64,000 nucleotides of DNA from the NCBI RefSeq assembly GCF_004355185.1, contig NZ_CP037921.1, forward strand, positions 124,001-188,000. Direction: 5' to 3'. The notes under the pieces were generated by a model. It saw nothing but the letters and a program-made list of their open reading frames with translations. It was not told the origin of the DNA and searched no databases. Numbering within the stretch: the first letter of the stretch is position 1; each line of letters starts with the position of its first letter. This document shows, piece after piece, positions 36,730-46,638 of this stretch. The translations under genes were made by a program, and so were the position numbers. The stretch comes from Hymenobacter radiodurans. GTDB taxonomy: Bacteria; Bacteroidota; Bacteroidia; Cytophagales; Hymenobacteraceae.

Positions 36730-36927
36730 TTACTTGGCGGCGCAACAGGCTGGGGCGCCCGCCATGCAGGCCGGGGTACCGGCCTGCACGCAGTTTTGTA
36801 CCAGCGGGCAATCGGGGGTGCCCTTCAGTGGGCAGTCAGCCGCAGTGGATGCGGGGCTGGTGAAGCCAAATAGGGCTCCGCCGGAGAGCAGCGCCGCGGC
36901 GCCGACCAGCATCATCTTGCGTTTCAT
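36730..36927 (-). CDS. Six-cysteine small exported peptide, copy 2
   Basis: This is a 65-residue paralogue of the 35606 gene of identical length. Signal/anchor MMLVGAAALLSGGALFGFTS; mature part ADCPLKGTPDCPLVQNC, then PAC and terminal APACCAAK. All six cysteines and the CPLKGTP, CPLVQNC and CCAAK blocks are conserved, while the linkers differ. The two copies flank the thioredoxin-like and repressor genes, and both end in strong terminators, so each is separately and probably abundantly expressed. It may be a periplasmic Cu(I) or thiol-buffering peptide (inference). No family name recognised. Confidence 0.8.
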   Translation of the reverse strand: MKRKMMLVGAAALLSGGALFGFTSPASTAADCPLKGTPDCPLVQNCVQAGTPACMAGAPACCAAK

Positions 36928-37023
36928 CGGTTCTAGTGGTTAAGATGGGCCCGCCGGTACGGCCGCGGGGTAGTTGAAGAAAAGCCACGGTCCGTACGTC
37001 GTGGGTAGCACTCAAAAGAGAGT

Positions 37024-37230
37024 TTAGGCCTTCTCGGCTTTAAAGCCGGCATCTTCCACCAGGGCCAGCACCTGCTCTTCGGTGATGTCGCCGGTCACGG
37101 TCAGCACCTTGTTGGGGTTGGCCGTATCGACCTGCCAGGAGGTGATGGCTTTCTCGCCGTTGAGGGTGGGCGTCACGGCTTTAATGCAGCCGCCGCAGTT
37201 GATGTTGGTGTTGAATTGGAGCGTTTTCAT
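37024..37230 (-). CDS. HMA-domain metallochaperone (CopZ-like)
   Basis: This 68-residue soluble HMA protein has the fold pattern MKTLQFNTNINCGGCIKAV ... WQVDTANPNKVLTV ... VLALVEDAGFKAEK. The metal loop is NCGGC, replacing the usual MxCxxC methionine with Ile-Asn, a variant common in Bacteroidota chaperones. It carries Cu(I) in the cytoplasm, presumably to the CopA ATPase at 61 kb. Start ATG 37230. Upstream, a GCCCTAGGCGGGC box and an AAATCATGCAAG site fit joint metal control. Confidence 0.9.
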   Translation of the reverse strand: MKTLQFNTNINCGGCIKAVTPTLNGEKAITSWQVDTANPNKVLTVTGDITEEQVLALVEDAGFKAEKA

Positions 37231-37329
37231 GGAAGGAATAAGGTAGCGCCCTAGGCGGGCGGGTTCGATATAAGAACACCCAAAACTAGCGCGGGGTGCG
37301 CCGGCAGGGGTACAGAATTAAGCTTGGGG

Positions 37330-37341
37330 CTTGCATGATTT
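37330..37341 (-). promoter_or_regulatory. Shared motif AAATCATGCAAG, site B
   Basis: It reads AAATCATGCAAG on the minus strand, 100 bp upstream of the metallochaperone ATG. It differs from sites C and D by one base. Confidence 0.45.
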
Positions 37342-37421
37342 GTAGCCCGCGTCGGACCACAGGTTAGGTTGAGGCTGTATTATGGTTGCTGTGCACCCCT
37401 GGCGCGGTTGGCAATTAACTC

Positions 37422-38119
37422 TTAAGGACGGCTGTCTTCAAATCGCAGGAGCTGGAATTGGGTGTACAACCGGTACACGCAGTACAGGGCCAGCGCGTCG
37501 AGCCAGTGCCAGAGGGCGTGGCCGGAAATCCAGTGGTTAGTGGGGTCGCACACCAGGTGCTGCACATCCAGCAGCCACAGCCCGTAGCCGAGCAGAAACG
37601 AGGCCCAAAAGGCTCCGAACCAGCGGTAGTCCGGCCGGACTTTCTGGGTGAAGAACAAGATGGCTTCCAGCACGACGCAGCAGGCAAAGCTCTGCAGGGC
37701 GTAGAACTGGCGGGACAGGTCCGGGTCGATGAGCAGCAGGGCAAAAGAGACCCCGAAAAAGAGCAGATACACGGCCCCGATGCGCCCTTTGCCCCAGCGC
37801 GTGAGCCGGCGGATGTTCATGGCAAACATGTAGGCCGAGCCCAGGTAGATGCCGGAAAAGTCGAGAATGGCCCCGAGCCGCGTTTCCGACGCGTGAAAAA
37901 AGGCCGAGGTCAGGCCCGTGACCACCGAAATGTAGGCCAGCAACACCAGGTGCGCGTGGCCGTGGCGCCGGGCGTGGCGGTAAATAAGCCAGCCCCGAGT
38001 AGAAATCCCAGGTTGGAGACCGTGTTGCCGGGCTGCCGCACCCAACCGCACACCGACTCCTCGCAAAACGCAGCGGCGGTGAATTCGAGGCTGTGCCAGG
38101 GGCAGGCAGTGGAATCCAT
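37422..38119 (-). pseudogene. Ceramidase-family membrane hydrolase, one frameshift near 37988
   Basis: ATG 38119 starts CEESVCGWVRQPGNTVSNLG, the opening of alkaline-ceramidase/PAQR-like hydrolases. After GAGL the frame shifts; the other frame gives LIYRHARRHGHAHLVLLAY, then TSAFFHASETRLGAILDFSG (catalytic His/Asp/Ser region) and ISGHALWHWLDALALY (the paired histidines). One base restored gives 232 residues and seven membrane helices, the family norm. These zinc hydrolases cut amide bonds of lipids; Bacteroidota make sphingolipids, so a ceramide-like substrate is possible. It is the last gene of the CusA operon. Confidence 0.8.
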
Positions 38120-38175
38120 GGAGATAAGGGGGAGAATACTTACTAACGGTCAGGACTGCACGCCGGGCCGGTAGA

Positions 38176-39330
38176 TTACATCTTCATACCGGCCATAGCC
38201 CCGCCGCCGCGCCGCAGCTCCCGCTCACTTTCCAGCAGGTACGCCCCGGAGGAAACGACCCGCTCGCCCGCCGTCACGCCACTCAAAATCTCGACGTTGC
38301 CGCCGGCCTGCAGGCCCGTGCGGACCATGCGCCGCTCGAAAACGGTGGGGGCCGTTTGCACCCACACCGTGGTCATGTTGCCGACGTTGAGGGCCGTCGC
38401 GGGAGCGGCGGTGGAGGAACGGGCCCGCTGGCCCACCAGTACCGTGGCCATCATGCCGGGGCGCAGTTGCCCGTCGGGGTTGGCCACCTGCAGCCGAACC
38501 AGGTTAATCTTGCGGTCTTCTTCCAGCACGGGCCGCTCGTCCACCAGCCGGGCCTCGAAGCGCTGGCCGGGGTAGGCCTCCACTTCCACCTGCAGGCGCC
38601 CCACCCGGCGCAGCACCTGCAGCTCCGAAGCGTAGAGCTGGGCCTCCACCCACACCGTGGCGGCGTTGGTAATGCGCAGCAGCGGCGTGCCGCGCGTCAC
38701 GTACTGGCCCTCGCGCACCAGCAGCTCGCCCAGGTAGCCGCCGGCCGGGCTGTCGAAGCGCAGCGTGGCCGGCAGGGGGCCGGCGTTAAGGGCGGCAATC
38801 TGGGCGGCGCTGACCCCTTGCAGGCGGAGCTTGGCGGCGGCGGCTTTGCCTCCCGCCGAGGACGACGCACCGCCCATGCGCACGTATTCCTGCGCGTCAC
38901 TCAGAAGCTGCTCGCTGTAGAGGCCGTAAAGGGGCTGGCCGCGCCGGATGAGCTGGCCCGGGGTATTGGCGTACAGGTGGTCGAGGCGGCCATCGACCCG
39001 GGCGCTGACCACCACGGTGCTGTTTTCGTCGGCCGCCACGGTGCCCAGTACCAGCAGCTCGGCGGGCAGGCTTGTCGTCGTTACCAAGCGGGTTTGCAGG
39101 CCCGCGCGCGCCTGCTGGCCCGCGTCGATGCCCAGCGTGTCCCGTGTCGTTTCAGATTTGCCGTGCTGCTGATGGGCATCCGTAGCCATCCCGGCGTGTT
39201 CCGGTGCTTGGGCATCCGGTGCTGTTTTGCGCGATCGGCAAGCCCCCAGCCCGCTGGTCAGGGCCAGGAGTAGCGCCAGCCACCGCAGGCCGCGTGGCAT
39301 TCGAAAGTCGGCTTTTAGGTACGGGCTCAT
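38176..39330 (-). CDS. RND adaptor, CusB-like (system 2, second adaptor)
   Basis: This 384-residue lipoprotein has a signal near LLALTSGLGAC; ATG 39330 overlaps the previous stop (ATGA), and ATG 39300 is an alternative closer to the signal. A His/Met-bearing segment (EHAGMATDAHQQHGKSE) may bind metal before the barrel-sandwich (VVVSARVDGRLDHLYANTPG). The hairpin is short, as in CusB (LYGLYSEQLLSDAQEYVR), and the protein ends Met-rich (GGAMAGMKM). It connects CusA and the channel. It is the second of two adjacent adaptors, which may form mixed hexamers. Confidence 0.85.
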   Translation of the reverse strand: MSPYLKADFRMPRGLRWLALLLALTSGLGACRSRKTAPDAQAPEHAGMATDAHQQHGKSETTRDTLGIDAGQQARAGLQTRLVTTTSLPAELLVLGTVAADENSTVVVSARVDGRLDHLYANTPGQLIRRGQPLYGLYSEQLLSDAQEYVRMGGASSSAGGKAAAAKLRLQGVSAAQIAALNAGPLPATLRFDSPAGGYLGELLVREGQYVTRGTPLLRITNAATVWVEAQLYASELQVLRRVGRLQVEVEAYPGQRFEARLVDERPVLEEDRKINLVRLQVANPDGQLRPGMMATVLVGQRARSSTAAPATALNVGNMTTVWVQTAPTVFERRMVRTGLQAGGNVEILSGVTAGERVVSSGAYLLESERELRRGGGAMAGMKM

Positions 39331-40582
39331 GGCGTTTGGGGGTCTAAAAAGCTTTCACTGTCGACCAGGTAGCCGGCTTCCCGCGCCACTTTTTCCTGGG
39401 GGCCGAGGCCCGCCAGAATGGCCACCATCGGCCCGCCCAACGGGCCGGTGGTGACGGTACGGGCCTCAAAAAGGCGGCGGCCGGCGGCGGTCGTGCCGCG
39501 GTGCACCCACACCAGGTGCCGCCGCCCGGTGTCGTATACGCTGGATGCTGGTAGCTGCAGCCCGCGCGGGGCCGGGGCTTCCAGCGTGCCGGTGAGCAGG
39601 GAGTTGACTTTGAGTTGGCCGGCGGCGTTGTCCAGGTACACGCGCACCTGCAGGAACTTCTGGTCCGGGGCGAAGGCGGGTTCAATGTAGGCTACCCGCG
39701 CTTCGATGAGCTGCCCGGGGTTCAGCTCGCTGCGGAGCCGGACCCGCTGGCCCGGCCGCACGCGGTCCACGTAGCGGGCTTCGACGGCCAGGATGCCCCA
39801 CACCTGCCGCAGGTCGTTGATGGTAAAGAGCGGGTCGCCCACGGCTACGTAGCCGCCTTCGCGCAGCCCACTCCCCGCGGCGGGGGCGGTTGCGCCGGCG
39901 GCCGGCGCGGCCGGCGCGGAACCCATGCCATCGTCAGTGGCCGTAGCCCCCATGCCCCCGGCCGCCGCCGGCATGGCCGCCGCTGGGGCCACTTGGCTCG
40001 GCACGACGTAGCCGGCGTAGGGGCTGACAATGAGCAGCGTAGGAGTGGCGTTTTTAGAGTCACTGGCCAGTTGGCTGGCGGACACGCCCAGCAGCTGCAG
40101 TTTGGCGCGGCTGCGCTGCTGCAAATCCGCGTCCACGCCCTGGGCCACCAGGTACTGGTATTCGCGCAGGGCCGTGTTGAGTTCGGGGCTGTAGAGGTCG
40201 AGCAGCCGCTGGCCGGCCTGCACGCGCTGGTAGTTGTAGCGCACGTACAGGCGCTCCACGCGGCCGCCCGCGCGGGCGCTCACCTGCCGCTGCCGCCGGG
40301 GTCGGGAGCCACGTAGCCGGTCAGGGCAATGGAGTCAGCCATGCCGGCCCCAACGGGTGCCACCAACGCTTGCGCGGATACCACTAGCCGGCTGGGTGAC
40401 TGCAGCAGATGGTCAGCCGAGGCAGGCAGCCCCGACACCGTGACTGGTTCAGGCTTAGCACCGGAGGCAGCCAGTGGCTCATCCCGGCCGCAGCCAGCCA
40501 GGACGCTGACGCCCAGCACGAGGGCCGTGCGCCAGCCGGTGAGGTTGGCGGCCGAGAATAGCGAGTTATTGCTCGGTTTCAT
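39327..40582 (-). pseudogene. RND adaptor, CusB-like (system 2, first adaptor), one frameshift near 40300
   Basis: ATG 40582 overlaps the channel stop by 17 bp. Lipobox VLGVSVLAGC, then a CusB-like start. The frame breaks at GGGG 40298-40301 (plus strand); the other frame resumes with VSARAGGRVERLYVRYNYQR and runs to 39327. One base added gives 418 residues. It contains the CusB hairpin (LLDLYSPELNTALREYQYLV) and an unusual Ala/Gly/Met-rich insert of about 40 residues after VVPSQVAP (AAAMPAAAGGMGATATDDGM), perhaps an additional Cu(I) site. It is upstream member of the tandem adaptor pair. Confidence 0.83.
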
Positions 40583-41837
40583 AGTCGTAGGCTGCTTGCA
40601 GGGCGAGGACCTGCCCGTAGGTGTCCCAATAGTCCATCTGCTTCATCAGCAGCATCTGCCAGGCATCGAGCAGCACGAACAGGTTGCCCGTGGTTTGGCC
40701 GTAGGCCAGGTTCTGCACCTCGAAAGCGCGGCGGTAGGCGGGCAGGATGGCGGTTTCGTAGTTGTGCAGCTGCTCGTGGCCGGCCCGGAGCTGGCTGCGC
40801 TTTTCGGCCACGGCCCGGTGGGCTTGTAGGCGCAGGGCCTGCTGCATGAGCTGTTGCTCGTCGAGCTGCAGGGCCACGGCCTGCTCTTCGGACCGGTACA
40901 GGCGGGCCGACCAGGGCGCGATGGGGACTGTGACCATACCCATCAGGGTGTAACGGTTGGCCATGCCCGGTGTCATCTGCATGTGCTCGAAGCGGACGCC
41001 AAAGTCGGGCTTGCGGCCTAGGCGGGCAATTTTCTGCTCTAGGCGCGTGGCTTCAATCATCCGCTCGCCGGCGGCCAGGTCGCTGCGGCGCGCCACCGTG
41101 GTGTCGGCGAAATCAGGGCGCAGCAGCTGGGCGGTGTCGAGGGCAAACGCCCGGTCGGTGGGCTGGCCCAGCAGGGTGTTGAGCACGATGCTGCCTTCGC
41201 GAATAAGCGAGAGCAGGGTGGCGTCGGTGTTGTCCAGCTCCTTGAGCTGGGCCTCGGCTTTGAACAGGGTACCCAGCGCGGCCTGGTTGTAGGTGTACCG
41301 GTCGCGGGTGAGGGCAACCACGCGCTGCAGGGTGCGCCGGCTTTGGCTTAGCACGCGCCGCTTGCGCTCGGCCACGAACCGCTGGTAATACGCCGCCTTG
41401 GCCCCGGCGCGCAGCTCGTTGAGCTGCCCGCGCTGCTCGGCCTGCACCACCTGCCCCTGCGCCCGCAGCAGGTCGCGCCGGGCGTTGAGCTTGGCGGGAT
41501 TGGTCAGCATCTGCTCGACAGACACGACCATACCAGCCTGATTTTCGGGTGAGTCCATTTCCTTGAGGATGGCCGTGCGGTAGGGATATTGGGCTAGCCC
41601 GAAGCCCACCTGCGGCGGCATCTGGCTGCGGGCCCCCGCCGCCCGCGCATCCAGGGCCTGAATGCGGCGCTGGTAGGCCGTCAGCGAGGGGTAGCTGGCT
41701 TCCACCCCGGCCAGCACCTGAGCCAGGGAAAGCGTGGGCGCGGCGGGAGCTTGAACTTGGGCGCGGACCGGCGCGGGCCCGCTCAGGGCCGCCCCCAGCA
41801 GCAGGATACACAACAGACGAGGCATGGCGTTAATCAT
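40566..41837 (-). CDS. TolC-family outer-membrane channel (system 2)
   Basis: This is a 423-residue channel subunit with a signal peptide (LLCILLLGAALSGPAPVRAQ). There is no lipobox, unlike the system 1 channel. It has paired long helices typical of the family (LAQVLAGVEASYPSLTAYQR; LFVLLDAWQMLLMKQMDYWD). The internal Met content (HMQMTPGMANRYTLMGM) exceeds that of the other channels here, as in CusC homologues. Start ATG 41837 overlaps the CusA stop by 8 bp; ATG 41825 (MPRLLC) is also possible. The end overlaps the adaptor start. Confidence 0.87.
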   Translation of the reverse strand: MINAMPRLLCILLLGAALSGPAPVRAQVQAPAAPTLSLAQVLAGVEASYPSLTAYQRRIQALDARAAGARSQMPPQVGFGLAQYPYRTAILKEMDSPENQAGMVVSVEQMLTNPAKLNARRDLLRAQGQVVQAEQRGQLNELRAGAKAAYYQRFVAERKRRVLSQSRRTLQRVVALTRDRYTYNQAALGTLFKAEAQLKELDNTDATLLSLIREGSIVLNTLLGQPTDRAFALDTAQLLRPDFADTTVARRSDLAAGERMIEATRLEQKIARLGRKPDFGVRFEHMQMTPGMANRYTLMGMVTVPIAPWSARLYRSEEQAVALQLDEQQLMQQALRLQAHRAVAEKRSQLRAGHEQLHNYETAILPAYRRAFEVQNLAYGQTTGNLFVLLDAWQMLLMKQMDYWDTYGQVLALQAAYDYETEQ

Positions 41838-44800
41838 GGAGGGTGAGGTAAGTCAGCTGCCCGGTGCGGCGCCATTCCCATTCCTTCACCAGGGCAAAGA
41901 GGGCGGGCACCACCACGAGGGCGTACAGGGTGGCCGTGACCAGGCCGAACACGTAAGGCAGGGCCAGCGGCCGCATCAGGTCGCTGCCCACGCCGGTGGC
42001 AATGAGCACTGGAAACAGGCCCAGCATGTCCACCACTACCGTCATCAGCACCGGCCGAATGCGCAGCACGGCGCCGGCGTACACGGCCTTTTCAATGTCC
42101 TGCTGCGTGATCGGTGGCATTGGCGGCGCGGGGGCCACGACCCCCGCGGGCACTCCGGGCATTGCTGCATCGGGTGGTGGCGGGGCAGTGAGCGGCGGGG
42201 CCGCCCCATCTGGCAGAGCCGGTGGCTGGCGGGAGCGCACCAAGTCGCCCAGGGCCTGGTTGAGGTACACCACTACGAGCACCCCCGTTTCCATAGCCAC
42301 GCCGAACAGAGCAATGAAGCCCACGGCCACGGACACCGAAAAGTTGACGTCGAACAGGTGCAGCGAGTACACGCCCCCAATCAAAGCCAGGGGGATGCCC
42401 GAGAGGATGATAAGCACCTCCCGCATGGCCTTGAACGTAAAATAGAGAATGAAGCAGATGACGAGCAGCACCCCCGGAATGATGAGCTGGAGCCGCTTTT
42501 GGGCACTGACCTGGTTTTCGTACTGCCCGCTCCACTCGATATAGTAGCCCTGGGGCAGGCGGGGGAAGTGGGCCGCCACCCGTTCCTTGGCCTCGTTCAC
42601 CACGCTGCCCATGTCGCGGCCGCGCACGTTGAAGAGTACCGTGCCCCGCAGCAGGGCGTTTTCCGAGTTGATCATGGCCGGCCCCTCGGTGATGCGCAGC
42701 TCGGCCACGGCCGAGAGCGGCACCGGGCCGTACTGGGCCGTTTGCACCGGCACGCGCCCCAGCTCCTGCAGGTTGTTGCGGAAGTCCTGGGCCAGGCGCA
42801 CGTTGATGGTGAACCGCTCCCGCTTTTCCACCGTGGTGCCGATGCGGGCTCCGCCCAGGGCCGTTTCGATGAGCACGCCCACGTCGTCCACGTCCAGGCC
42901 GTAGCGGGCCAGCTCGTGGCGCCGCACGGCAATTTCCAGGTACTTGCCCCCGTGAGCGGCTCCACGTAGAGGTCGGCCAGGCCCTCAATGCCGCTGATGG
43001 CCTGCTTTACCTGCTGCGCCAGTACGTAGATGCTGTCCAGGTCGGCGCCGTAGATTTTCACGCCCACGTCGGTGCGGATGCCGGTAGAAAGCATGTTGAT
43101 GCGGTTGATGATGGGCTGGGTCCAGCCCACGGCCACGCCCGGAATGCGCACCCGCTGATTCATTTCCGCAATCAGCTTTTCCGTGGTCATGCCGTCGCGC
43201 CACTGGTCGCGGGGCTTGAGCAGGATGATGGTTTCAATCATGCTCAGCGGGGCGTTGTCGGTGGCCGTGTTGGCCCGGCCGGCCTTGCCCAGCACGTTGG
43301 CCACCTCCGGGAAGCCCATCAGCAGCTTGTCCTGCACCTGCAAAATGCGCTTGGCCTCGGCGTAAGACACGTCGGGCAGCGTAGTGGGCATCATCAGCAG
43401 TGAGCCTTCGTCGAGCGGCGGCATGAACTCGGTGCCGGTGCTCAGCACCAGCGGAATGCTGCCCAGCACCAGGGCCAGCACCAGGGCCAGCACCGTCTTT
43501 TTCCAGCGCAGCGCCAGCCGCACCACCGGCCCGAACACCCCGGTGAAGAAGCGCGACACCGGGTTGCGGCTATTAGGAATCAGCTTGCCCTTGAGCAGCA
43601 CCCGCAGGGCCATGGGCAGGATGAGCACGGCCACCAGGGCCGAGCCCACCAGACAAAAGCTCTTGGTGAGCACCAGGGGCGTAAACAGCTTTTTTTCCTG
43701 GCCCGTCAGCAGCAGGATGGGGGCAAATGAGACGAGCGTGATGAGAATGGACGACACCACGGCGCGGCCAATGGTGCGGGCCGACTGCTCGATGAGGCGG
43801 ATGCGCTCGGCTTCGGGCAGCTCACGGGTGTGGCCAATGCGTTGTTTCTCCATCATCAGGTGGCGTCGTTGGGCTGGTCCGGCCCCACCACCCGGTCGGT
43901 GAGCTGGCGGTAGGCATTTTCCGCCATCACGATGCCCGAGTCCACCAGGTCGCCCACCGCCAGGGCCACGCCGCCGAGCGACATGAGGTTGGACGAGACC
44001 CCGAACAGCTTCATCAGGATGAAGCCGATAAGGATGGAGAGCGGAATGTTGACGATGGCCACCAGCCCCGAGCCGAAGTGAAACAGGAACACCAGCACCA
44101 CAATGCACACCACAATCAGCTCCTCGGAAATGGTCTCCTTCAGCGTGCCGATGGCGGCCATAATCAGGTCGCTGCGGTCGTAGGCCACCTTGAATTTCAC
44201 GCCGGGCGGCAGGCCCTTGGCCACGTCAGCGAGGCGGGTTTTCACCCGGTCAATGACCTCCTTAGCGTTTTCGCCGTAGCGCATCACCACGATGCCGCCT
44301 ACCACCTCGCCCTCGCCGTTTTCGTCGGCGATTCCCAGGCGCAAGTCGGCGCTCATCTGCACCGTGGCCACGTCGCGGATACGCACGGGCACGGACTTGT
44401 ACTGGCCCAGGGGAATGTTCTGGATGTCTTCGACGCTCTTGATGTAGCCCAGGCCCTTAACCAGGTAGCCGGCCCGGTTGCTCTCGAACAGGCTGCCGCC
44501 CACGTCGCGGTTGTTGCGGTTGATGGCGCTGATGACCTTGGTCAGGGGGATGTCGTAGTAGAGCAGCTTGTGGGGGTTGATGCTCACCTGGTACTGCTTC
44601 TGGAAGCCACCGAAGGAAGCCACTTCGCTTACGCCCTCCACGTTTTGCAGGGCAAACTTGACGTACCAGTCCTGCAGGGCGCGCAGCTCGCCCAGGTTGT
44701 AGTCGGGGGCCTGCAGCGTGTACCAGAACACGTGGCCTACGCCCGTGCCATCGGGCCCCAGGGAGGGCGTGATATTGGGCGGCAGGAACTTCTGCGCGTA

Positions 44801-45145
44801 GTTTAGCCGATCCAGCACCCGCGAGCGGGCCCAGTAGATGTCCACGTCGTCCTCAAATATCATAAAGACGAAGCTCATACCGAACATGGAAGCGGCGCGA
44901 ATGGACTTAACCCGGGGCACGCCCTGCAGGTTGGACACCAGCGGGTAAGTCACCTGGTCCTCCATAATCTGCGGGTTGCGCCCCATCCACTCCGTGTAGA
45001 TGATGACCTGGTTCTGCGACAAATCCGGTAGCGCGTCCACCGGCGTCGTGTAAATAGAATACACGCCGCCCGCCACCAGCAAGCCCGCAAGCAGACTGAC
45101 CCAGAAGCGGTGGTTCACCGACCAGGAAATCAGGCGTTCTAACAT
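41830..45145 (-). pseudogene. cusA: CusA-type Cu/Ag RND permease (system 2), two frameshifts
   Basis: ATG 45145 starts a CusA-like pump: TPVDALPDLSQNQVIIYTEW and ASMFGMSFVFMIFEDDVDIY are classic. GDLVDSGIVMAENAYRQL is the TM4 region. Breaks lie near 43857 (frame stops after PNDAT, resumes at MEKQRIGHTREL) and at the C-run 42947-42951 (after EPLTG, resumes KYLEIAVRRHEL). With one base restored at each, 1105 residues result, close to normal. A Pro/Ala-rich insert (APPPPDAAMPGVPAGVVAP) lies in a late loop. It exports Cu(I)/Ag(I); methionine-pair residues look present but were not aligned. First gene of the operon. Confidence 0.88.
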
Positions 45146-45230
45146 GTAAGATTGAAGTGGTGATTCATAAAAAGTGGGCGCTGCGCTTTGCCAGCAGCAA
45201 GGGCCCGCCGCTGTGTCGTTGGATAGGCGC

Positions 45231-45821
45231 TCAGTGCGCCGCTCCCGTCCGGCTTTGCTGGAGCAGCCAGTTGATTTTGGTCATGCGGTGCATCTGGTCG
45301 TAGGCGGTGAGATTGCCGTGCGGAAGCTGCGCGTCGAGCAGGTCGTGAAAGCGGTGGTTGTTGGGGAAGGCCTTTTTGACAGCCAGCAGCGTCAGCGGCT
45401 GCAGGGGCGCTTCGGCGTTGGGGCTAAAAAACAGGCGCACAAAGCCGGGGCTCTTGCCCACGGTGGGCTGCTCCACCTTATAGAGTAGCAACTCCTCGCC
45501 GGGGTTTAGGATGGGATAGTGCTGATTATTGGAGGCAAACCGATAGTCGCGTCCGTCGCAGTCACGAAACCCAAATAGGCTGTCCTTGGCTACCTGATAC
45601 GATCTGCCCCCGTGAATGACCGTCATGGTGGGCTTGCCGCTGAACTCATGTAGGCGCAGCTTGTGGGTTGCCGTTTTGCAGTCCACGCCCAGCGTGAGGC
45701 GGTGCTGGCGGAAGTCTTCGGCCGAGCGGTACAGTCCGCTGCCCAGCCGGGCGGTCTGCCCCCGGGCACTGGTGGCCACGGCCATCAGCAGGCTCAGCAG
45801 GGCAAAAAAGTAAGTTTGCAT
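45231..45821 (-). CDS. Exported hypothetical protein, 196 residues
   Basis: The start is chosen at ATG 45821, which begins a signal peptide (MQTYFFALLSLLMAVATSAR). The mature part has paired Cys (GVDCKTATHKLRLHEF and FGFRDCDGRDYRF), strand-rich, with a C-terminal helical tail (FHDLLDAQLPHGNLTAYDQM). I recognise no family, but it is typical of small periplasmic proteins encoded beside metal pumps in Hymenobacter-like genomes. It lies 85 bp upstream of the cusA start on the same strand, so the two may share a transcript. Confidence 0.65.
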   Translation of the reverse strand: MQTYFFALLSLLMAVATSARGQTARLGSGLYRSAEDFRQHRLTLGVDCKTATHKLRLHEFSGKPTMTVIHGGRSYQVAKDSLFGFRDCDGRDYRFASNNQHYPILNPGEELLLYKVEQPTVGKSPGFVRLFFSPNAEAPLQPLTLLAVKKAFPNNHRFHDLLDAQLPHGNLTAYDQMHRMTKINWLLQQSRTGAAH

Positions 45822-45874
45822 GACAGTGGACAAGAGGCTTGGAGGAGGAAAGGGCGGAAAGCAGCAGCCCCACC

Positions 45875-46549
45875 TTAGAGGCGGGCGACCACGACGTGGC
45901 CCCACCAGTTGAGGTAGCGGTACGGGCGGGGAAAGGCCTGAAAATCGAGCTGCCTAAAGCCCGCTTGCCGAAAGGCTTGGTGCAGCTCCGACTTGTCGTA
46001 GAGGTTGGCGTGCCACCACCGGCCGATAAACGGCACCATGTACGGGCTCTGCCGCGTGATAAACACCACGAGCGTGCCGGCCGGCCGCAGCCGGAGCCGC
46101 AGGCTCTCCAGCGCCGCCGCCAGATCGGCCTTGGGCAGGTATTCGAGCATGGCCGAGGAGATAATCAGGTCGTAGTCCCACCAGCCGGCCGGCAGCGTGC
46201 CTAAGTCCAGGGCATCGGCTACTTCCAGCTCAATGCCGACCACAGGGTGCTGGTCCAAGTGCCGGGCGAACCGGCGGAGCATGCGCGGCGTCACATCGAA
46301 GGCGTGAAACCGGGCCGGCAGCAAGTGGCGCCCCGCTAGGGCCGTGTGCAGGGCTATGGTGGCCGCCCCAGTGCCACAGCCCGCGTCGAGCACCTTCAGG
46401 TCGGGCCGCAGAAAGTCGGCCTGCGCAAAGTACCGGGTCAGCCCCTGCGGGTAGCGCAGCAGCCCGATCATGGTCTCGTAGAGACCGGGGCGGCTGGAAT
46501 ACAGGCGCCGGGTCGAGGTTGTGCGGGCCGAAGCGGTGGAAACGGACAT
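45875..46549 (-). CDS. Class I SAM-dependent methyltransferase
   Basis: This is a 224-residue protein from ATG 46549 (an upstream non-ATG extension is discounted). Motif I is VLDAGCGTGAATIAL; the post-I acidic residue is in FHAFDVTPRMLRRF; motif IV region reads YDLIISSAMLEYLPKADLA. The Methyltransf_25 type is likely. A hydrophobic WWGHVVVARL end is unlike metal genes. The substrate is unknown; possibilities include quinones, lipids or arsenite-type metalloids, but there are no arsM cysteines. It is 53 bp upstream of the exported protein gene and may be co-transcribed. Confidence 0.82.
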   Translation of the reverse strand: MSVSTASARTTSTRRLYSSRPGLYETMIGLLRYPQGLTRYFAQADFLRPDLKVLDAGCGTGAATIALHTALAGRHLLPARFHAFDVTPRMLRRFARHLDQHPVVGIELEVADALDLGTLPAGWWDYDLIISSAMLEYLPKADLAAALESLRLRLRPAGTLVVFITRQSPYMVPFIGRWWHANLYDKSELHQAFRQAGFRQLDFQAFPRPYRYLNWWGHVVVARL

Positions 46550-46638
46550 CAGCAATAGCGTAGAAAGAGTGGTGGAACCCAACTACCCTACCGAAAACAG
46601 GCAGGGCAAGAGTCCGCAGGTGGCGGGCCGTGGAGGGC

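Noticed and set aside
41824..42969. 381-residue plus-strand His-rich frame opposite cusA
   Set aside because: It is antisense to recognisable RND sequence, and its composition follows from the opposite strand.
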